The position numbers and the translations under genes are program-made. From contig NZ_BAAACZ010000009.1 of assembly GCF_039521975.1 (NCBI RefSeq), forward strand, positions 248,001 to 312,000: a stretch of DNA of 64,000 nt, read 5' to 3'. The notes beneath the pieces were generated by a model, which did no database searches, had not been told where the DNA came from, and saw only the letters and a program-made list of their open reading frames with translations. Positions within the stretch are counted from its first letter, which is position 1. Every line of letters starts with the position of its first letter. Positions 25,930-34,529 of this stretch are shown one piece after another. This stretch comes from Alkalibacillus silvisoli. Lineage in GTDB: Bacteria; Bacillota; Bacilli; Bacillales; Alkalibacillaceae.

Positions 25930-27036
25930 TTATGCTTCTTGTTCTTCTTTTTGTTTTTGATAATGCTCTTCAGCCAATTTATCGACTTCTTTCTTTAACT
26001 CATCAACCATAATTTCCTCAGGCACTTTTCGGATAATTTCGCCATGTCTAAATAATAAACCTTCGCCACGTGCACCGGCAATTCCAATGTCAGCTTCTCT
26101 TGCTTCACCAGGACCATTTACTGCACAACCTAGGACTGCCACTTTAATAGGTGCTTTAATGTTCTGGATATATTCTTCAACCTCATTTGCAATCGAAATT
26201 AAATCGATCTCAATACGTCCACAAGTTGGGCATGAAATCAATGTTGCGGCATTTGATGCTAGACCAAATGATTTCAATAATTCCTTAGCTACTTTTACTT
26301 CTTCAACGGGGTCTGCACTTAAGGAAATTCTTAATGTACTTCCAATTCCTTTGCTTAAAATGGCCCCTAAACCAGCAGCACTTTTTACTGTTCCAGCAAA
26401 CAATGTACCTGATTCAGTGATTCCTAAGTGGATTGGGTAAGAAATTTCTTGAGCAGCTTTCTCATAAGCTTCAACTGCTAAATGAACATCAGACGCTTTT
26501 AGAGATACAACGATATTATGGAAATCAAGGTCTTCTAAAATTTTAATATGGTGAAGTGCACTTTCAACCATCGCATCTGCTGTTGGGTAACCATACTTCT
26601 CTAATAAATGACGCTCTAATGAACCAGCATTAACACCAATTCTAATGGGAATTCCTTTTGCTTTAGCAGCGTTTACAACTGCTTCTATACGTTCGCGCTT
26701 ACCAATATTCCCTGGATTAATACGAATTTTGTCTGCACCGCCTTCAATGGCTTTTAAAGCTAAGCGGTAATCGAAGTGAATATCTACTACTAATGGGATA
26801 TTGATTTGTTTTTTTATTTCAGGAATTGCATCTGCTGCTCTCTCATCAGGACAAGCTACTCGAACCACTTGGCATCCTGCTTCTTCTAGACGATGTATTT
26901 CTTTAACAGTTGCTTCTACATCGTGTGTTTTAGTTGTCGTCATTGATTGAATGACAACTTCATCTTTACCACCAATCATAACATTACCAACACGTACGGG
27001 CCTTGTATCTTTACGATGTATAATCGTAGACATCAT
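25930..27036 (-). CDS. ispG: 4-hydroxy-3-methylbut-2-en-1-yl diphosphate synthase IspG
   Basis: A 368-residue GcpE-family enzyme with a TIM-barrel half and a C-terminal Fe-S domain whose Cys ligands lie in ISCPTCGRIEIDL and VLGCAVNGPGEA. It makes HMBPP in the MEP pathway, the substrate of IspH encoded nearby. A strong AAAGGAGAG site precedes the ATG at 27036. The C-terminal tail is rich in Glu and Lys. Confidence 0.97.
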   Translation of the reverse strand: MMSTIIHRKDTRPVRVGNVMIGGKDEVVIQSMTTTKTHDVEATVKEIHRLEEAGCQVVRVACPDERAADAIPEIKKQINIPLVVDIHFDYRLALKAIEGGADKIRINPGNIGKRERIEAVVNAAKAKGIPIRIGVNAGSLERHLLEKYGYPTADAMVESALHHIKILEDLDFHNIVVSLKASDVHLAVEAYEKAAQEISYPIHLGITESGTLFAGTVKSAAGLGAILSKGIGSTLRISLSADPVEEVKVAKELLKSFGLASNAATLISCPTCGRIEIDLISIANEVEEYIQNIKAPIKVAVLGCAVNGPGEAREADIGIAGARGEGLLFRHGEIIRKVPEEIMVDELKKEVDKLAEEHYQKQKEEQEA

Positions 27037-27203
27037 ACAACTCTCCTTTTATAAACAATGGAAAATATTATAAACCTCTCCATAAATGATAATAACATAT
27101 CTTTAGTTTAACATGCTAACTCTGTTAACTGCTATAATAAATATATAGTGTTTTATATGTCAGAAAAATGAATTAAAATATATAACAGAAGGGAGAGAGT
27201 ATT

Positions 27204-27839
27204 ATGTTAGAAAGTGTACTAGGCGTATTTTTATTAACGCTTATTGCCATGTTTTTCTTTTTTGGTGAGATCTTAATTCGTATGAGGGGATTGGGTGCAT
27301 TAATTGGTGTCATCACAATAGGATTGTACTTTTCAACTTATCTGTCAACGACTGACATGATTTTAGTTGGTTTAGGTTTTGCTTTAGGACTTGTGTTAAT
27401 CATTGTTGATGGAAAGTTTATTGGTGATGGAATTATGGGGGTTATTGGCTTTTTAGTTGTGATCTTTTCAGTTGCATTTGCAGCCCCAAATGGATTATAT
27501 GCGACATATAGTATTGCAGGGGTCATTTTAGGAGCATTAAGTAGTCTTGTTTTACTAAAAGTTAATGCGTTGCCTAAACGTACGATGTGGAAAAAGATGG
27601 CGTTAAAAGACCAATTAACGAGTGAAAAAGGTTATAATACAATGAATGAGTCATATAAAGAACTGATTGGCAAGACAGGAGTTACAGAAACGGTATTAAG
27701 ACCTATTGGCACAATTAAGGTTAATGATGAGAGGCTTAGTGGTGTGTCAAATGGACAATGGATTGAAAGTGGCGAGCAAATCAAAGTTGTTAATGTAGAT
27801 GGAACTAAGATCTTAGTTGAAAAATTAGAAGAACAGTGA
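27204..27839 (+). CDS. Short NfeD-type membrane protein
   Basis: A 211-residue protein with five membrane helices in the first 120 residues and a C-terminal OB-fold (residues about 145-210, GKTGVTETVLRPIGTIKVNDE then IVEKLEE-like end). It resembles the membrane plus OB part of the long NfeD at the left edge but has no protease domain. Short NfeD proteins normally pair with a flotillin/stomatin; none is beside this one. Its stop codon lies inside a terminator hairpin. Site GAAGGGAGAG precedes the ATG. Confidence 0.85.
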   Translation: MLESVLGVFLLTLIAMFFFFGEILIRMRGLGALIGVITIGLYFSTYLSTTDMILVGLGFALGLVLIIVDGKFIGDGIMGVIGFLVVIFSVAFAAPNGLYATYSIAGVILGALSSLVLLKVNALPKRTMWKKMALKDQLTSEKGYNTMNESYKELIGKTGVTETVLRPIGTIKVNDERLSGVSNGQWIESGEQIKVVNVDGTKILVEKLEEQ

Positions 27840-27866
27840 AGGTGTATCTCTTCACTGTTCTTTTTG
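27831..27866. terminator. Bidirectional terminator shared by and overlapping two convergent genes
   Basis: GAACAGTGAA (27831-27840) pairs with TTCACTGTTC (27851-27860), then TTTTT. The stop codons of both the short nfeD gene (27837-27839) and the minus-strand DUF1189 gene (27852-27854) lie in the stem arms. Confidence 0.88.
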
Positions 27867-28607
27867 TTGAGGGATGTTTTTTAATACCATGTATAGAATA
27901 ATAAAACTACCTAACCAAAAGATGATGCCAGATATGTCTTGTTGGAAGCCAGTCCATTGAATAAGACTAACAATCAAAGTAGGTAAAGTAACTACGTATA
28001 CTGATAATTTCCAGACTTCGCTATACGTTGCTTGACGATTTATTGATTTAATTCCGACCAAACCAGCTAATGCCAATAAGGAAACCTCAGCCAGTTTAAT
28101 GACAATTGAAAGGATTAGATAAATGAATGAAGAAACAAAAATTAATGTTAATATAAACTGATCCAAACCTTGGACGAGTTCAAGTAAATTGAAGTCGCCG
28201 TTTGTCAAAACATCGTCATATAAGAATGAATAATGGTTTCTTTCAGTTATTAATGTTGCCTCGTTTTCTTGTAAATACAAGATGATACTATTACTCGCAT
28301 TTTCAAAGCCTTCTTGAGTAATTGCTATTGATATATCATCATCTTCATATAACTCTTCATGATCATTAAAAGTTAAACTATCACCCTCATAATTAAAGTT
28401 CAGCGATTCGACATATTCTGAGTTATTAAGTTGATTAACGGCATGTTGTGAATCAACTGCCATAATAACTGCATATGGAATAGCTAAGATTAACATTAAG
28501 GTGAACAAATACAATATTGATTTCCTTATTTTTTCGAAACGAAAAGTCGCGATGTTCTTAAATTCATATAAGCTCCATATAAATCGTTTAAATATATTCA
28601 CATTCAT
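27852..28607 (-). CDS. yqgB: DUF1189 family membrane protein
   Basis: A 251-residue protein with an N-terminal helix (about residues 32-52), a soluble extracellular region of about 100 acidic residues, and four C-terminal helices ending in a basic tail. This is the DUF1189 arrangement, and the position corresponds to yqgB of B. subtilis. The ATG at 28607 is chosen because GGGAGGA stands 6 bases upstream; a frame extension to 28625 has no such site. Function unknown. Confidence 0.82.
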   Translation of the reverse strand: MNVNIFKRFIWSLYEFKNIATFRFEKIRKSILYLFTLMLILAIPYAVIMAVDSQHAVNQLNNSEYVESLNFNYEGDSLTFNDHEELYEDDDISIAITQEGFENASNSIILYLQENEATLITERNHYSFLYDDVLTNGDFNLLELVQGLDQFILTLIFVSSFIYLILSIVIKLAEVSLLALAGLVGIKSINRQATYSEVWKLSVYVVTLPTLIVSLIQWTGFQQDISGIIFWLGSFIILYMVLKNIPQQKEQ

Positions 28608-28698
28608 ACAATTCCTCCCATACAACTGTCTTAATAATAACTAAGAAGCACGTTGCAAACAATAACTTTATCTCTAAAATTATATTGAAATTAGCTAT

Positions 28699-28726
28699 TG
28701 TAAAGTTTTTGTAAAGAATGTCGAAA
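28699..28726 (-). promoter_or_regulatory. Candidate PhoP-box direct repeats ahead of the Na/Pi symporter
   Basis: On the minus strand TTTACA-N5-TTTACA (plus-strand TGTAAA at 28699-28704 and 28710-28715) gives two perfect Pho-box half sites at an 11-bp period. A third, weaker TCGAAA follows at 28721. The gap lies between divergent genes, one a phosphate transporter. Confidence 0.5.
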
Positions 28727-28814
28727 AGAGGTTTACTTTAGCGTGCGATAAGAAACATAATGGACTTGTTGAAATCGACATAAACAAACATATTTTTGAT
28801 CTGAGGTGAGGAAT

Positions 28815-30446
28815 GTGGAAGATATTTCAGTTCAACAAATGATTTTTTTATTTGTTGGGGGATTAGGTCTTTTCCTATTTGGAATTAAGTACATGGGGGA
28901 TGGTTTGCAACGTTCCGCTGGAGATAAGTTAAGAGACATACTTGATCGATTTACGACTAATCCATTTATGGGTGTATTAGCTGGTATTGTTGTTACGGTA
29001 TTACTTCAAACAAGTACTGGTACGACAGTGTTAACGATCGGATTAGTCAATGCAGGCTTCATGACATTAAGACAAGCAATCGGAGTGATCATGGGAGCGA
29101 ACATAGGTACAACAGTAACCGCATTTATTATTGGTATTGATATATCTGCCTATGCCTTGCCGATCCTTGCAGTTGGAACATTTTTACTTTTCTTCTTTAA
29201 AAATAAAAAAGTCGTTTACTTTGGACAGACTGTTTTCGGTTTTGGTGCGATTTTCTATGGCTTAGAGTTAATGAGTGATGGTTTGAGACCATTACGTGAT
29301 TTTCAAGCATTCCAAGATTTAACTGTAACCATGAGTGATATACCATTACTGGGAGTGGCAATTGGTACAATATTTACAGTTAGTGTTCAAAGTTCAACTG
29401 CAGCTATTGGTGTGTTACAGTCATTGCATGCAGAAGGAGCAATTGAATTACAAGCTGCAATACCTGTACTATTTGGCGATAATATTGGTACGACTATTAC
29501 AGCAGTGTTAGCAGCAATGGGAGCAAGTGTAGCCGCTAAACGTGCTGCTGCTTCTCACGTTATCTTTAACTTAATTGGAACGATTGCATTTTTATTATTA
29601 CTCATTCCTTTTACAGCGGTAGTTGAATGGTTTAGAGACATATTAGTGCTAGAGCCTAGAATGACCATTGCTTTTGCACATGGAATATTTAATGTTTCGA
29701 ATACTGTTATTCAATTCCCGTTTATTGCGTTGCTTGCATTAATAGTAACTAAATTAGTTCCAGGTGAAGACACGGCAATTGATTCTAAACCAAAACATCT
29801 AGATCCGATCTTTTTAGAGCAATCTCCTTCGATGGCTATTTCTCAAGCGAAAGCAGAATCGATTCGAATGGGTGAGTTAGCTATAGCTGGATTAGAGAAT
29901 ACTAGAGAATATTTAAACACTAATCAACCGAAGTATTCAGAGATTGCATTATCTCTTGAGGATGGAATTAATAACTTAGATAAGAAAATTACGAATTATT
30001 TAGTGCAAGTATCAAGTGCTGATATTACTGAAGCGGATAGTGATACACATTCAACGGTTGTAGATGTTGTTCGTGACATGGAGAGAATTGGGGATCATTT
30101 TGAGAATATTGTTGAACTGAATGAATATAAAATTACAAATAAAGTTCTTTTAACTGAACGAGCTATGGAAGATTTAAATGAGATGCTTGATTTAACAGTT
30201 GAAACAGTCTCACAAGCGATTGAATCGTTTGAGAAAGGTGATGTTGAATTAGCTAAAAAAGCTATGGAAAAAGAGGATAAGATTGATGAAATGGAACGCG
30301 TTTATCGTAAAAAGCACATTATGCGACTCAATGAAGGTGAGTGTTCAGGAACAGCTGGTATTATCTTTGTCGATATTATTAGTAACCTTGAACGTATTGG
30401 GGACCACGCATTAAACATTGCTCAAAAAGTTAATGAAAAACAATAA
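28815..30446 (+). CDS. Na+/phosphate cotransporter, NptA/PhoU-domain family
   Basis: A 543-residue protein. The first 310 residues hold two inverted Na/Pi repeats with the QTSTGTT and QSSTAA signatures and about eight membrane helices (FLFVGGLGLFLFGIKYMGDG at the start). The last 200 residues form a PhoU-like helical domain (DMERIGDHFENI and NLERIGDHALNIAQ). It imports phosphate with sodium. The GTG at 28815 has the best-placed site (GAGG at 28803); GTG 28806 is an alternative. B. subtilis has no such gene here and instead carries the pst phosphate ABC operon nearby, which is absent from this window. Confidence 0.92.
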   Translation: MEDISVQQMIFLFVGGLGLFLFGIKYMGDGLQRSAGDKLRDILDRFTTNPFMGVLAGIVVTVLLQTSTGTTVLTIGLVNAGFMTLRQAIGVIMGANIGTTVTAFIIGIDISAYALPILAVGTFLLFFFKNKKVVYFGQTVFGFGAIFYGLELMSDGLRPLRDFQAFQDLTVTMSDIPLLGVAIGTIFTVSVQSSTAAIGVLQSLHAEGAIELQAAIPVLFGDNIGTTITAVLAAMGASVAAKRAAASHVIFNLIGTIAFLLLLIPFTAVVEWFRDILVLEPRMTIAFAHGIFNVSNTVIQFPFIALLALIVTKLVPGEDTAIDSKPKHLDPIFLEQSPSMAISQAKAESIRMGELAIAGLENTREYLNTNQPKYSEIALSLEDGINNLDKKITNYLVQVSSADITEADSDTHSTVVDVVRDMERIGDHFENIVELNEYKITNKVLLTERAMEDLNEMLDLTVETVSQAIESFEKGDVELAKKAMEKEDKIDEMERVYRKKHIMRLNEGECSGTAGIIFVDIISNLERIGDHALNIAQKVNEKQ

Positions 30447-30451
30447 ACATG

Positions 30452-30488
30452 AAAAACTAAGGGATTCAGATTTCCCTTAGTTTTTTTA
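30452..30488 (+). terminator. Terminator after the Na/Pi symporter gene
   Basis: AAAAACTAAGGG (30452-30463) pairs with CCCTTAGTTTTT (30474-30485), followed by more T. Confidence 0.92.
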
Positions 30489-30547
30489 TAGGCACCGTTA
30501 AAATATAGACTAAAATTAAATTATTTCGTAAAAAATATTCAACAATG

Positions 30548-30576
30548 TTGACAAGGGTTTAGTATCGTGGTAAATT
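30548..30576 (+). promoter_or_regulatory. Promoter of the tRNA cluster
   Basis: A perfect -35 TTGACA (30548-30553) with TAAATT at 30571-30576, spacing 17. It is 55 bases before the first tRNA. Confidence 0.65.
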
Positions 30577-30630
30577 ATATCTCGTCGCTGTTAATAGAGA
30601 ATGATTAAAACGGTCGATAATTTTTATTTT

Positions 30631-30705
30631 TCCAGCGTAGCTCAGTGGTAGAGCAGTTGGCTGTTAACCAATTGGTCGCAGGTTCGAATCCTGCCGCTGG
30701 AGCCA
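30631..30705 (+). tRNA. tRNA-Asn (GTT)
   Basis: A complete cloverleaf: acceptor TCCAGCG/CGCTGGA, anticodon loop CTGTTAA, T-loop TTCGAAT, and an encoded CCA. First of five tRNAs in one transcript. Confidence 0.97.
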
Positions 30706-30706
30706 T

Positions 30707-30780
30707 GGCGGTGTAGCTCAGCTGGCGAGAGCGTACGGTTCATACCCGTGAGGTCGGGGGTTCGATCCCCTCCGCCGCTA
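30707..30780 (+). tRNA. tRNA-Met (CAT), elongator type
   Basis: Acceptor GGCGGTG pairs with CGCCGCT (one G-T pair), anticodon loop TTCATAC, T-loop TTCGATC. It closely resembles the elongator methionine tRNA of Bacillus. CCA is not encoded, so it must be added after transcription. Confidence 0.93.
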
Positions 30781-30805
30781 CTTATTATTATACATACAAA
30801 TATAT

Positions 30806-30882
30806 GGCGGTCGTGGCGAAGGGGTTAACGCACCGGATTGTGGCTCCGGCACTCGTGGGTTCGATTCCCACCGATCGCCCCA
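30806..30882 (+). tRNA. tRNA-His (GTG)
   Basis: The acceptor stem has 8 bp including the extra 5' G typical of histidine tRNA. Anticodon loop TTGTGGC, T-loop TTCGATT, CCA encoded. Confidence 0.97.
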
Positions 30883-30890
30883 TATAAAGT

Positions 30891-30967
30891 GGACCCTTAG
30901 CTCAGCTGGTTAGAGCTATCGGCTCATAACCGATCGGTCGCAGGTTCGAGTCCTGCAGGGTCCACCA
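30891..30967 (+). tRNA. tRNA-Ile (CAT), lysidine-modified type
   Basis: Acceptor GGACCCT/AGGGTCC, anticodon loop CTCATAA, T-loop TTCGAGT, CCA encoded. The body matches the Bacillus/Mycoplasma minor isoleucine tRNA, whose CAT anticodon is converted by TilS to read AUA, rather than a methionine tRNA. The assignment rests on body similarity, so methionine cannot be fully excluded. Confidence 0.85.
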
Positions 30968-30982
30968 TATAATTTAATATTC

Positions 30983-31075
30983 GGAGGAGTACCCAAGTCT
31001 GGCTGAAGGGAGCGGTCTTGAAAACCGCCAGGGGTGTCAAAGCCCGCGGGGGTTCGAATCCCTCCTCCTCCGCCA
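30983..31075 (+). tRNA. tRNA-Ser (TGA)
   Basis: A 93-base tRNA with the long variable arm of class II, anticodon loop CTTGAAA, acceptor GGAGGAG/CTCCTCC, and CCA encoded. Confidence 0.97.
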
Positions 31076-31083
31076 TAATAAAT

Positions 31084-31113
31084 CAAGCTTAATGAAAGCT
31101 TGTTTTTTCTTTT
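31084..31113 (+). terminator. Terminator of the tRNA cluster
   Basis: CAAGCTT (31084-31090), loop of five bases, AAGCTTG (31096-31102), then TTTTTTCTTTTTT. Confidence 0.9.
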
Positions 31114-31128
31114 TTACGGGAGGAAAGA

Positions 31129-32223
31129 CTAGGAAACCTCGATATGTTTTGTCCAGTCGTTTTCAAATTGCTTGTAAAAGTTGACGATATTCGGTAAATA
31201 GTCTTTTAAATCTGGACAATGAATATTTGCCTGATTAAGTTCATTGATCGCTTCAGTACAATCATAGTCAGAGTCACAGTAAAAGTAATCTAATGCCTCT
31301 TTTTCAACACGAAACCACCTTCTAAATATCGAAAACGATAAAAATAATCTTCCTGCTGTTAAGGGAACATTCCCAATTGGCTTCTTACCTAAATAACTTT
31401 TTGTAAACATCTCATAAACGTCCTGAGCGTGATATGGATTTGGGTCTGTTAAATGAAATGTCTTACCTACTGTCGTTTCACTGTGTGCTAAATGCATCGA
31501 TCCTTTTATAATATAATCAATTGGAACAAAGTTAGCTAATGCGTTTCCTTTACCTAAATACGGAATGACTGGAACTGCCCTTATACGCCTTAAATAATTC
31601 AATATAAAATACGGTCCATCAAATTTACTTGTTGTTCCATGCTCGGAATTGCCAATCACAATTCCAGGCCTGATAATCGTGATTGGCACTTTGGATTTAA
31701 TGGCTTCTGTCATCTTTTCTGCTTGGAATTTCGTTTGTTCGTAATGATTTTTAAAAGTTTGGTCTTGATCTAATTCATGTTCGTAAATTTTTCCTTCTCG
31801 TTTTCCTGATACATATGCCGTACTAAAGTAAATATATCGTTTTAAGTTTTTACATTGTTGGGCAAATGAATTAACATTAGCTGTACCAGTAACATTAACT
31901 TTATCTGCTTGGTCAAAAGGCGCTGCTAAGTCATATAGTGCGGCAAGGTGAAAAATGTGGGTGACTTTTTGATTAAGTAGTTCTAATTCTTGGGCTTGCA
32001 CGCCGATGTTCGATTTAGTTATATCACCTTTAATGATTGTTATTTTATGGGTTGATTTTTCTTCTTCAATTGAAATTTTCTCTAATAATTGTGTAGCGTC
32101 ATCTACCTTCTCGTTTAAAACAAGCAAGTAAATATGGTCATAGTCATTGTTTTCGATAATAAAGCGAATTAAATTAGCAGATATGAAGCCGGGGAATCCG
32201 GTGATTAAATATGTATCATTCAT
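31129..32223 (-). CDS. SDR / NAD-binding-4 family oxidoreductase
   Basis: A 364-residue protein. The N-terminal nucleotide-binding motif is TGFPGFISANLI, followed by KGDITKS, a HLAALYDLAAPF segment and the active-site-like YxxxK in HYEQTKFQAE (residues about 150-165). The architecture is that of the extended SDR/thioester-reductase or fatty acyl reductase-like group. The ATG at 32223 follows GGAG; the GTG at 32232 would overlap that site. It lies alone between the tRNA cluster and sodA on the opposite strand. The substrate cannot be predicted; lipid or thioester chemistry is a guess. Confidence 0.8.
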   Translation of the reverse strand: MNDTYLITGFPGFISANLIRFIIENNDYDHIYLLVLNEKVDDATQLLEKISIEEEKSTHKITIIKGDITKSNIGVQAQELELLNQKVTHIFHLAALYDLAAPFDQADKVNVTGTANVNSFAQQCKNLKRYIYFSTAYVSGKREGKIYEHELDQDQTFKNHYEQTKFQAEKMTEAIKSKVPITIIRPGIVIGNSEHGTTSKFDGPYFILNYLRRIRAVPVIPYLGKGNALANFVPIDYIIKGSMHLAHSETTVGKTFHLTDPNPYHAQDVYEMFTKSYLGKKPIGNVPLTAGRLFLSFSIFRRWFRVEKEALDYFYCDSDYDCTEAINELNQANIHCPDLKDYLPNIVNFYKQFENDWTKHIEVS

Positions 32224-32285
32224 AGATATCACTCCTTAATATTATTTTATATAATTCAGAATATTAAATTCAATAGATATTATGA

Positions 32286-32311
32286 GTTTAATTGATCTAA
32301 TCTTTGGGTAT
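32286..32311 (+). promoter_or_regulatory. SigB-type general stress promoter ahead of sodA
   Basis: GTTTAA (32286-32291), 14-base spacer, GGGTAT (32306-32311) is an exact match to the SigB consensus. It stands 123 bases before the sodA ATG on the sodA strand. Confidence 0.75.
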
Positions 32312-32434
32312 TTGGAATATATCACCACTTTTAATGCAAAAAACTTGCATATAAACGGTTCGGTTGATAATCTTTTACTGAGTGGAAATAAAGAAAATAC
32401 TTTCCACCGTATTATGTTGAAGGAGGAATTAATT

Positions 32435-33046
32435 ATGGCTAAATTTGAACTACCAGAATTACCTTATGCTTATGATGCATTAGAGCCACACATCGACCAA
32501 GAAACTATGAAGATTCACCACACGAAACACCATAATACGTATGTTACGAAGTTAAATGCTGCACTAGAGGGGCATTCTGATCTTCAAGACAAATCCCTAG
32601 ACGAACTACTTCAAAACCTAGATTCTTTACCTAGTGACATTCAAACTGCTGTAAGAAATAATGGCGGTGGTCATGCTAACCATACACTTTTCTGGACAGT
32701 CCTTTCACCAAACGGTGGCGGTGAGCCAACAGGTGAACTTGCTGAGAAGATTAAAGAAGCTTTCGGTAGCTTTGACCAATTCAAAGAAGATTTTCAAGCA
32801 GCAGGCGCAGGTCGTTTTGGCTCAGGATGGGCTTGGTTAGTCGTTAAAAACGGTCAATTAGAAATTACATCCACTCCAAACCAAGACACGCCAGTTATGG
32901 AAGGTGTAACGCCGATTCTTGGTTTAGACGTTTGGGAGCATGCTTACTACTTAAAGTATCAAAACCGTCGTCCAGATTACATTAATGCATTTTGGAATGT
33001 TGTCAATTGGGATGAAGTAAAAAAGCGTTACGAAACAGCTAAGTAA
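32435..33046 (+). CDS. sodA: Superoxide dismutase (Mn/Fe type) SodA
   Basis: A 203-residue enzyme with metal ligands His27 (in KIHHTKHHNTYV), His in NHTLFW, Asp and His in LDVWEHAYY, and the GAGRFGSGWAW segment near residue 125-135. It detoxifies superoxide; the Bacillus family member is the Mn form. The ATG at 32435 follows AAGGAGGAA; the upstream open frame that adds 51 residues contains promoter sequence and is not coding. Confidence 0.97.
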   Translation: MAKFELPELPYAYDALEPHIDQETMKIHHTKHHNTYVTKLNAALEGHSDLQDKSLDELLQNLDSLPSDIQTAVRNNGGGHANHTLFWTVLSPNGGGEPTGELAEKIKEAFGSFDQFKEDFQAAGAGRFGSGWAWLVVKNGQLEITSTPNQDTPVMEGVTPILGLDVWEHAYYLKYQNRRPDYINAFWNVVNWDEVKKRYETAK

Positions 33047-33161
33047 TTATTATATAGTTTTTAGAAGCTTGTACCATTTTAGGTGCAAGCTTTTTCTTTT
33101 TGTTTTAATTGCATAAGCACTTTCTTATTGCAAAAACTACCCTTAGAAACGAGGGAGTTGT

Positions 33162-34388
33162 ATGTTGTTAAACCGCCTAGGACAAGATGTTAGTGATCAT
33201 GAACGAAAAAATTTATATTTGTTATTAACTATTGGTTTGTTATATACATTAGGTATTTTCCTATCTAATATATTTGTCAATATCTTTCTTTGGAAACAAT
33301 CAGAGGACATTCAAGTCGTCGCTTGGTACAACTTATTTATAGCTTTATCCCAAATGATTATTTATATTGTTTTTGGAAAATGGGCAAAGAAGATTGACCG
33401 GATTTTAATATTACGAGCTGGAATTATTTTAATTTCTATATTTTTTATATCAGTCTTAGCGTTCGGTGAGAATGCGGCTCAGTTTAATTATTTACTTGGT
33501 TCTTTACTAGGTGCTGGGTATGGTTTTTTTTGGTTAGCATTTAATGTTCTGACTTTTGAAGTGACTGAACCTTATACGCGTGATTTCTTTAATAGCACTT
33601 TAGGAATGTTACAGTCAGCAAGCGGGATGGTTGGACCGATTTCAGCTGGTTTTATTATCACAGTTCTCGAAGGTTATACAGGATATTTAACGATATTTTT
33701 TATATCATTTATTTTATTTATTCTAGCTGTTGTTTGTAGCTTTTTTATTGAAAGAAGACAAGTGGAAGGGAATTATTCATTACGTGTAGCTATAAATGAA
33801 CGAAATAAAAATCCGAATTGGAAAATGCTTTTAAATGCTCACTTTTTTCAAGGGACGAGAGAAGGAGTCTTTTTATTTTTAGTTGGTTTATTAGTTTATA
33901 TGGGTACAACGAGTGAAATGACAGTCGGTATATATAACTTTACTTATGCTGTTACGTCATTATTAGCTTATCAGCTAGTTGCAAGAGTGGTGACACCATC
34001 TAATCGAATCAAATTTATTACAGTCGGTGTCATCAGTTCATATTTATCTGTTTTTTGGTTGTTAATATCGGATGTACCGTATGAATTTTATATTTATGGA
34101 GCAGTTATAGGGATTGCATTTCCACTATTTTTTGCTCCTTATATGTCAATTTCTTATGATGTGATCGGTCAAGCTAATCAAGCGAGAGATTATCGGATTG
34201 AGTATATTATTTTAAGAGAAATAGCTCTAAGTTTTGGAAGAGGTACGTCATTATTATTGTTTATAGTTGGCTTGCTGTTTATAGAACAATCAACTTGGAT
34301 CCAATACGGACTTGTTATATTTGGTGTTGGGTATTTGATTGTTAATTTATATCTTGCCAAAATTGTCCGTTATAGTTCGGACTCTTAA
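33162..34388 (+). CDS. yqgE: MFS transporter YqgE
   Basis: A 408-residue protein with about twelve membrane helices and no soluble domain. The position between sodA and pbpA and the opening (MLLNRLGQDVSDHERKNLYL, then a first helix) match YqgE. The site AACGAGGGAG precedes the ATG. The substrate is not known. Confidence 0.88.
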   Translation: MLLNRLGQDVSDHERKNLYLLLTIGLLYTLGIFLSNIFVNIFLWKQSEDIQVVAWYNLFIALSQMIIYIVFGKWAKKIDRILILRAGIILISIFFISVLAFGENAAQFNYLLGSLLGAGYGFFWLAFNVLTFEVTEPYTRDFFNSTLGMLQSASGMVGPISAGFIITVLEGYTGYLTIFFISFILFILAVVCSFFIERRQVEGNYSLRVAINERNKNPNWKMLLNAHFFQGTREGVFLFLVGLLVYMGTTSEMTVGIYNFTYAVTSLLAYQLVARVVTPSNRIKFITVGVISSYLSVFWLLISDVPYEFYIYGAVIGIAFPLFFAPYMSISYDVIGQANQARDYRIEYIILREIALSFGRGTSLLLFIVGLLFIEQSTWIQYGLVIFGVGYLIVNLYLAKIVRYSSDS

Positions 34389-34529
34389 GGAAAAGTGAAG
34401 CTTAGATCAAGAGAGAGATTAAGATTAATCCTTTATACGTCTGATCACAAAACTGTACCAATCTTCCCTTATCTGCTTTTAAAAAAAATGCTATAATATG
34501 AATAGCATTTAAGGGGAGGAGCTAATCTT

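Noticed and set aside
30891..30967. tRNA-Met reading of the second CAT tRNA
   Set aside because: The acceptor, D-arm and T-arm resemble tRNA-Ile2 (lysidine type) more than either methionine tRNA.
32282..32434. 51-codon upstream extension of the sodA frame
   Set aside because: It contains the SigB promoter and has no ribosome site; homologues begin at the ATG at 32435.
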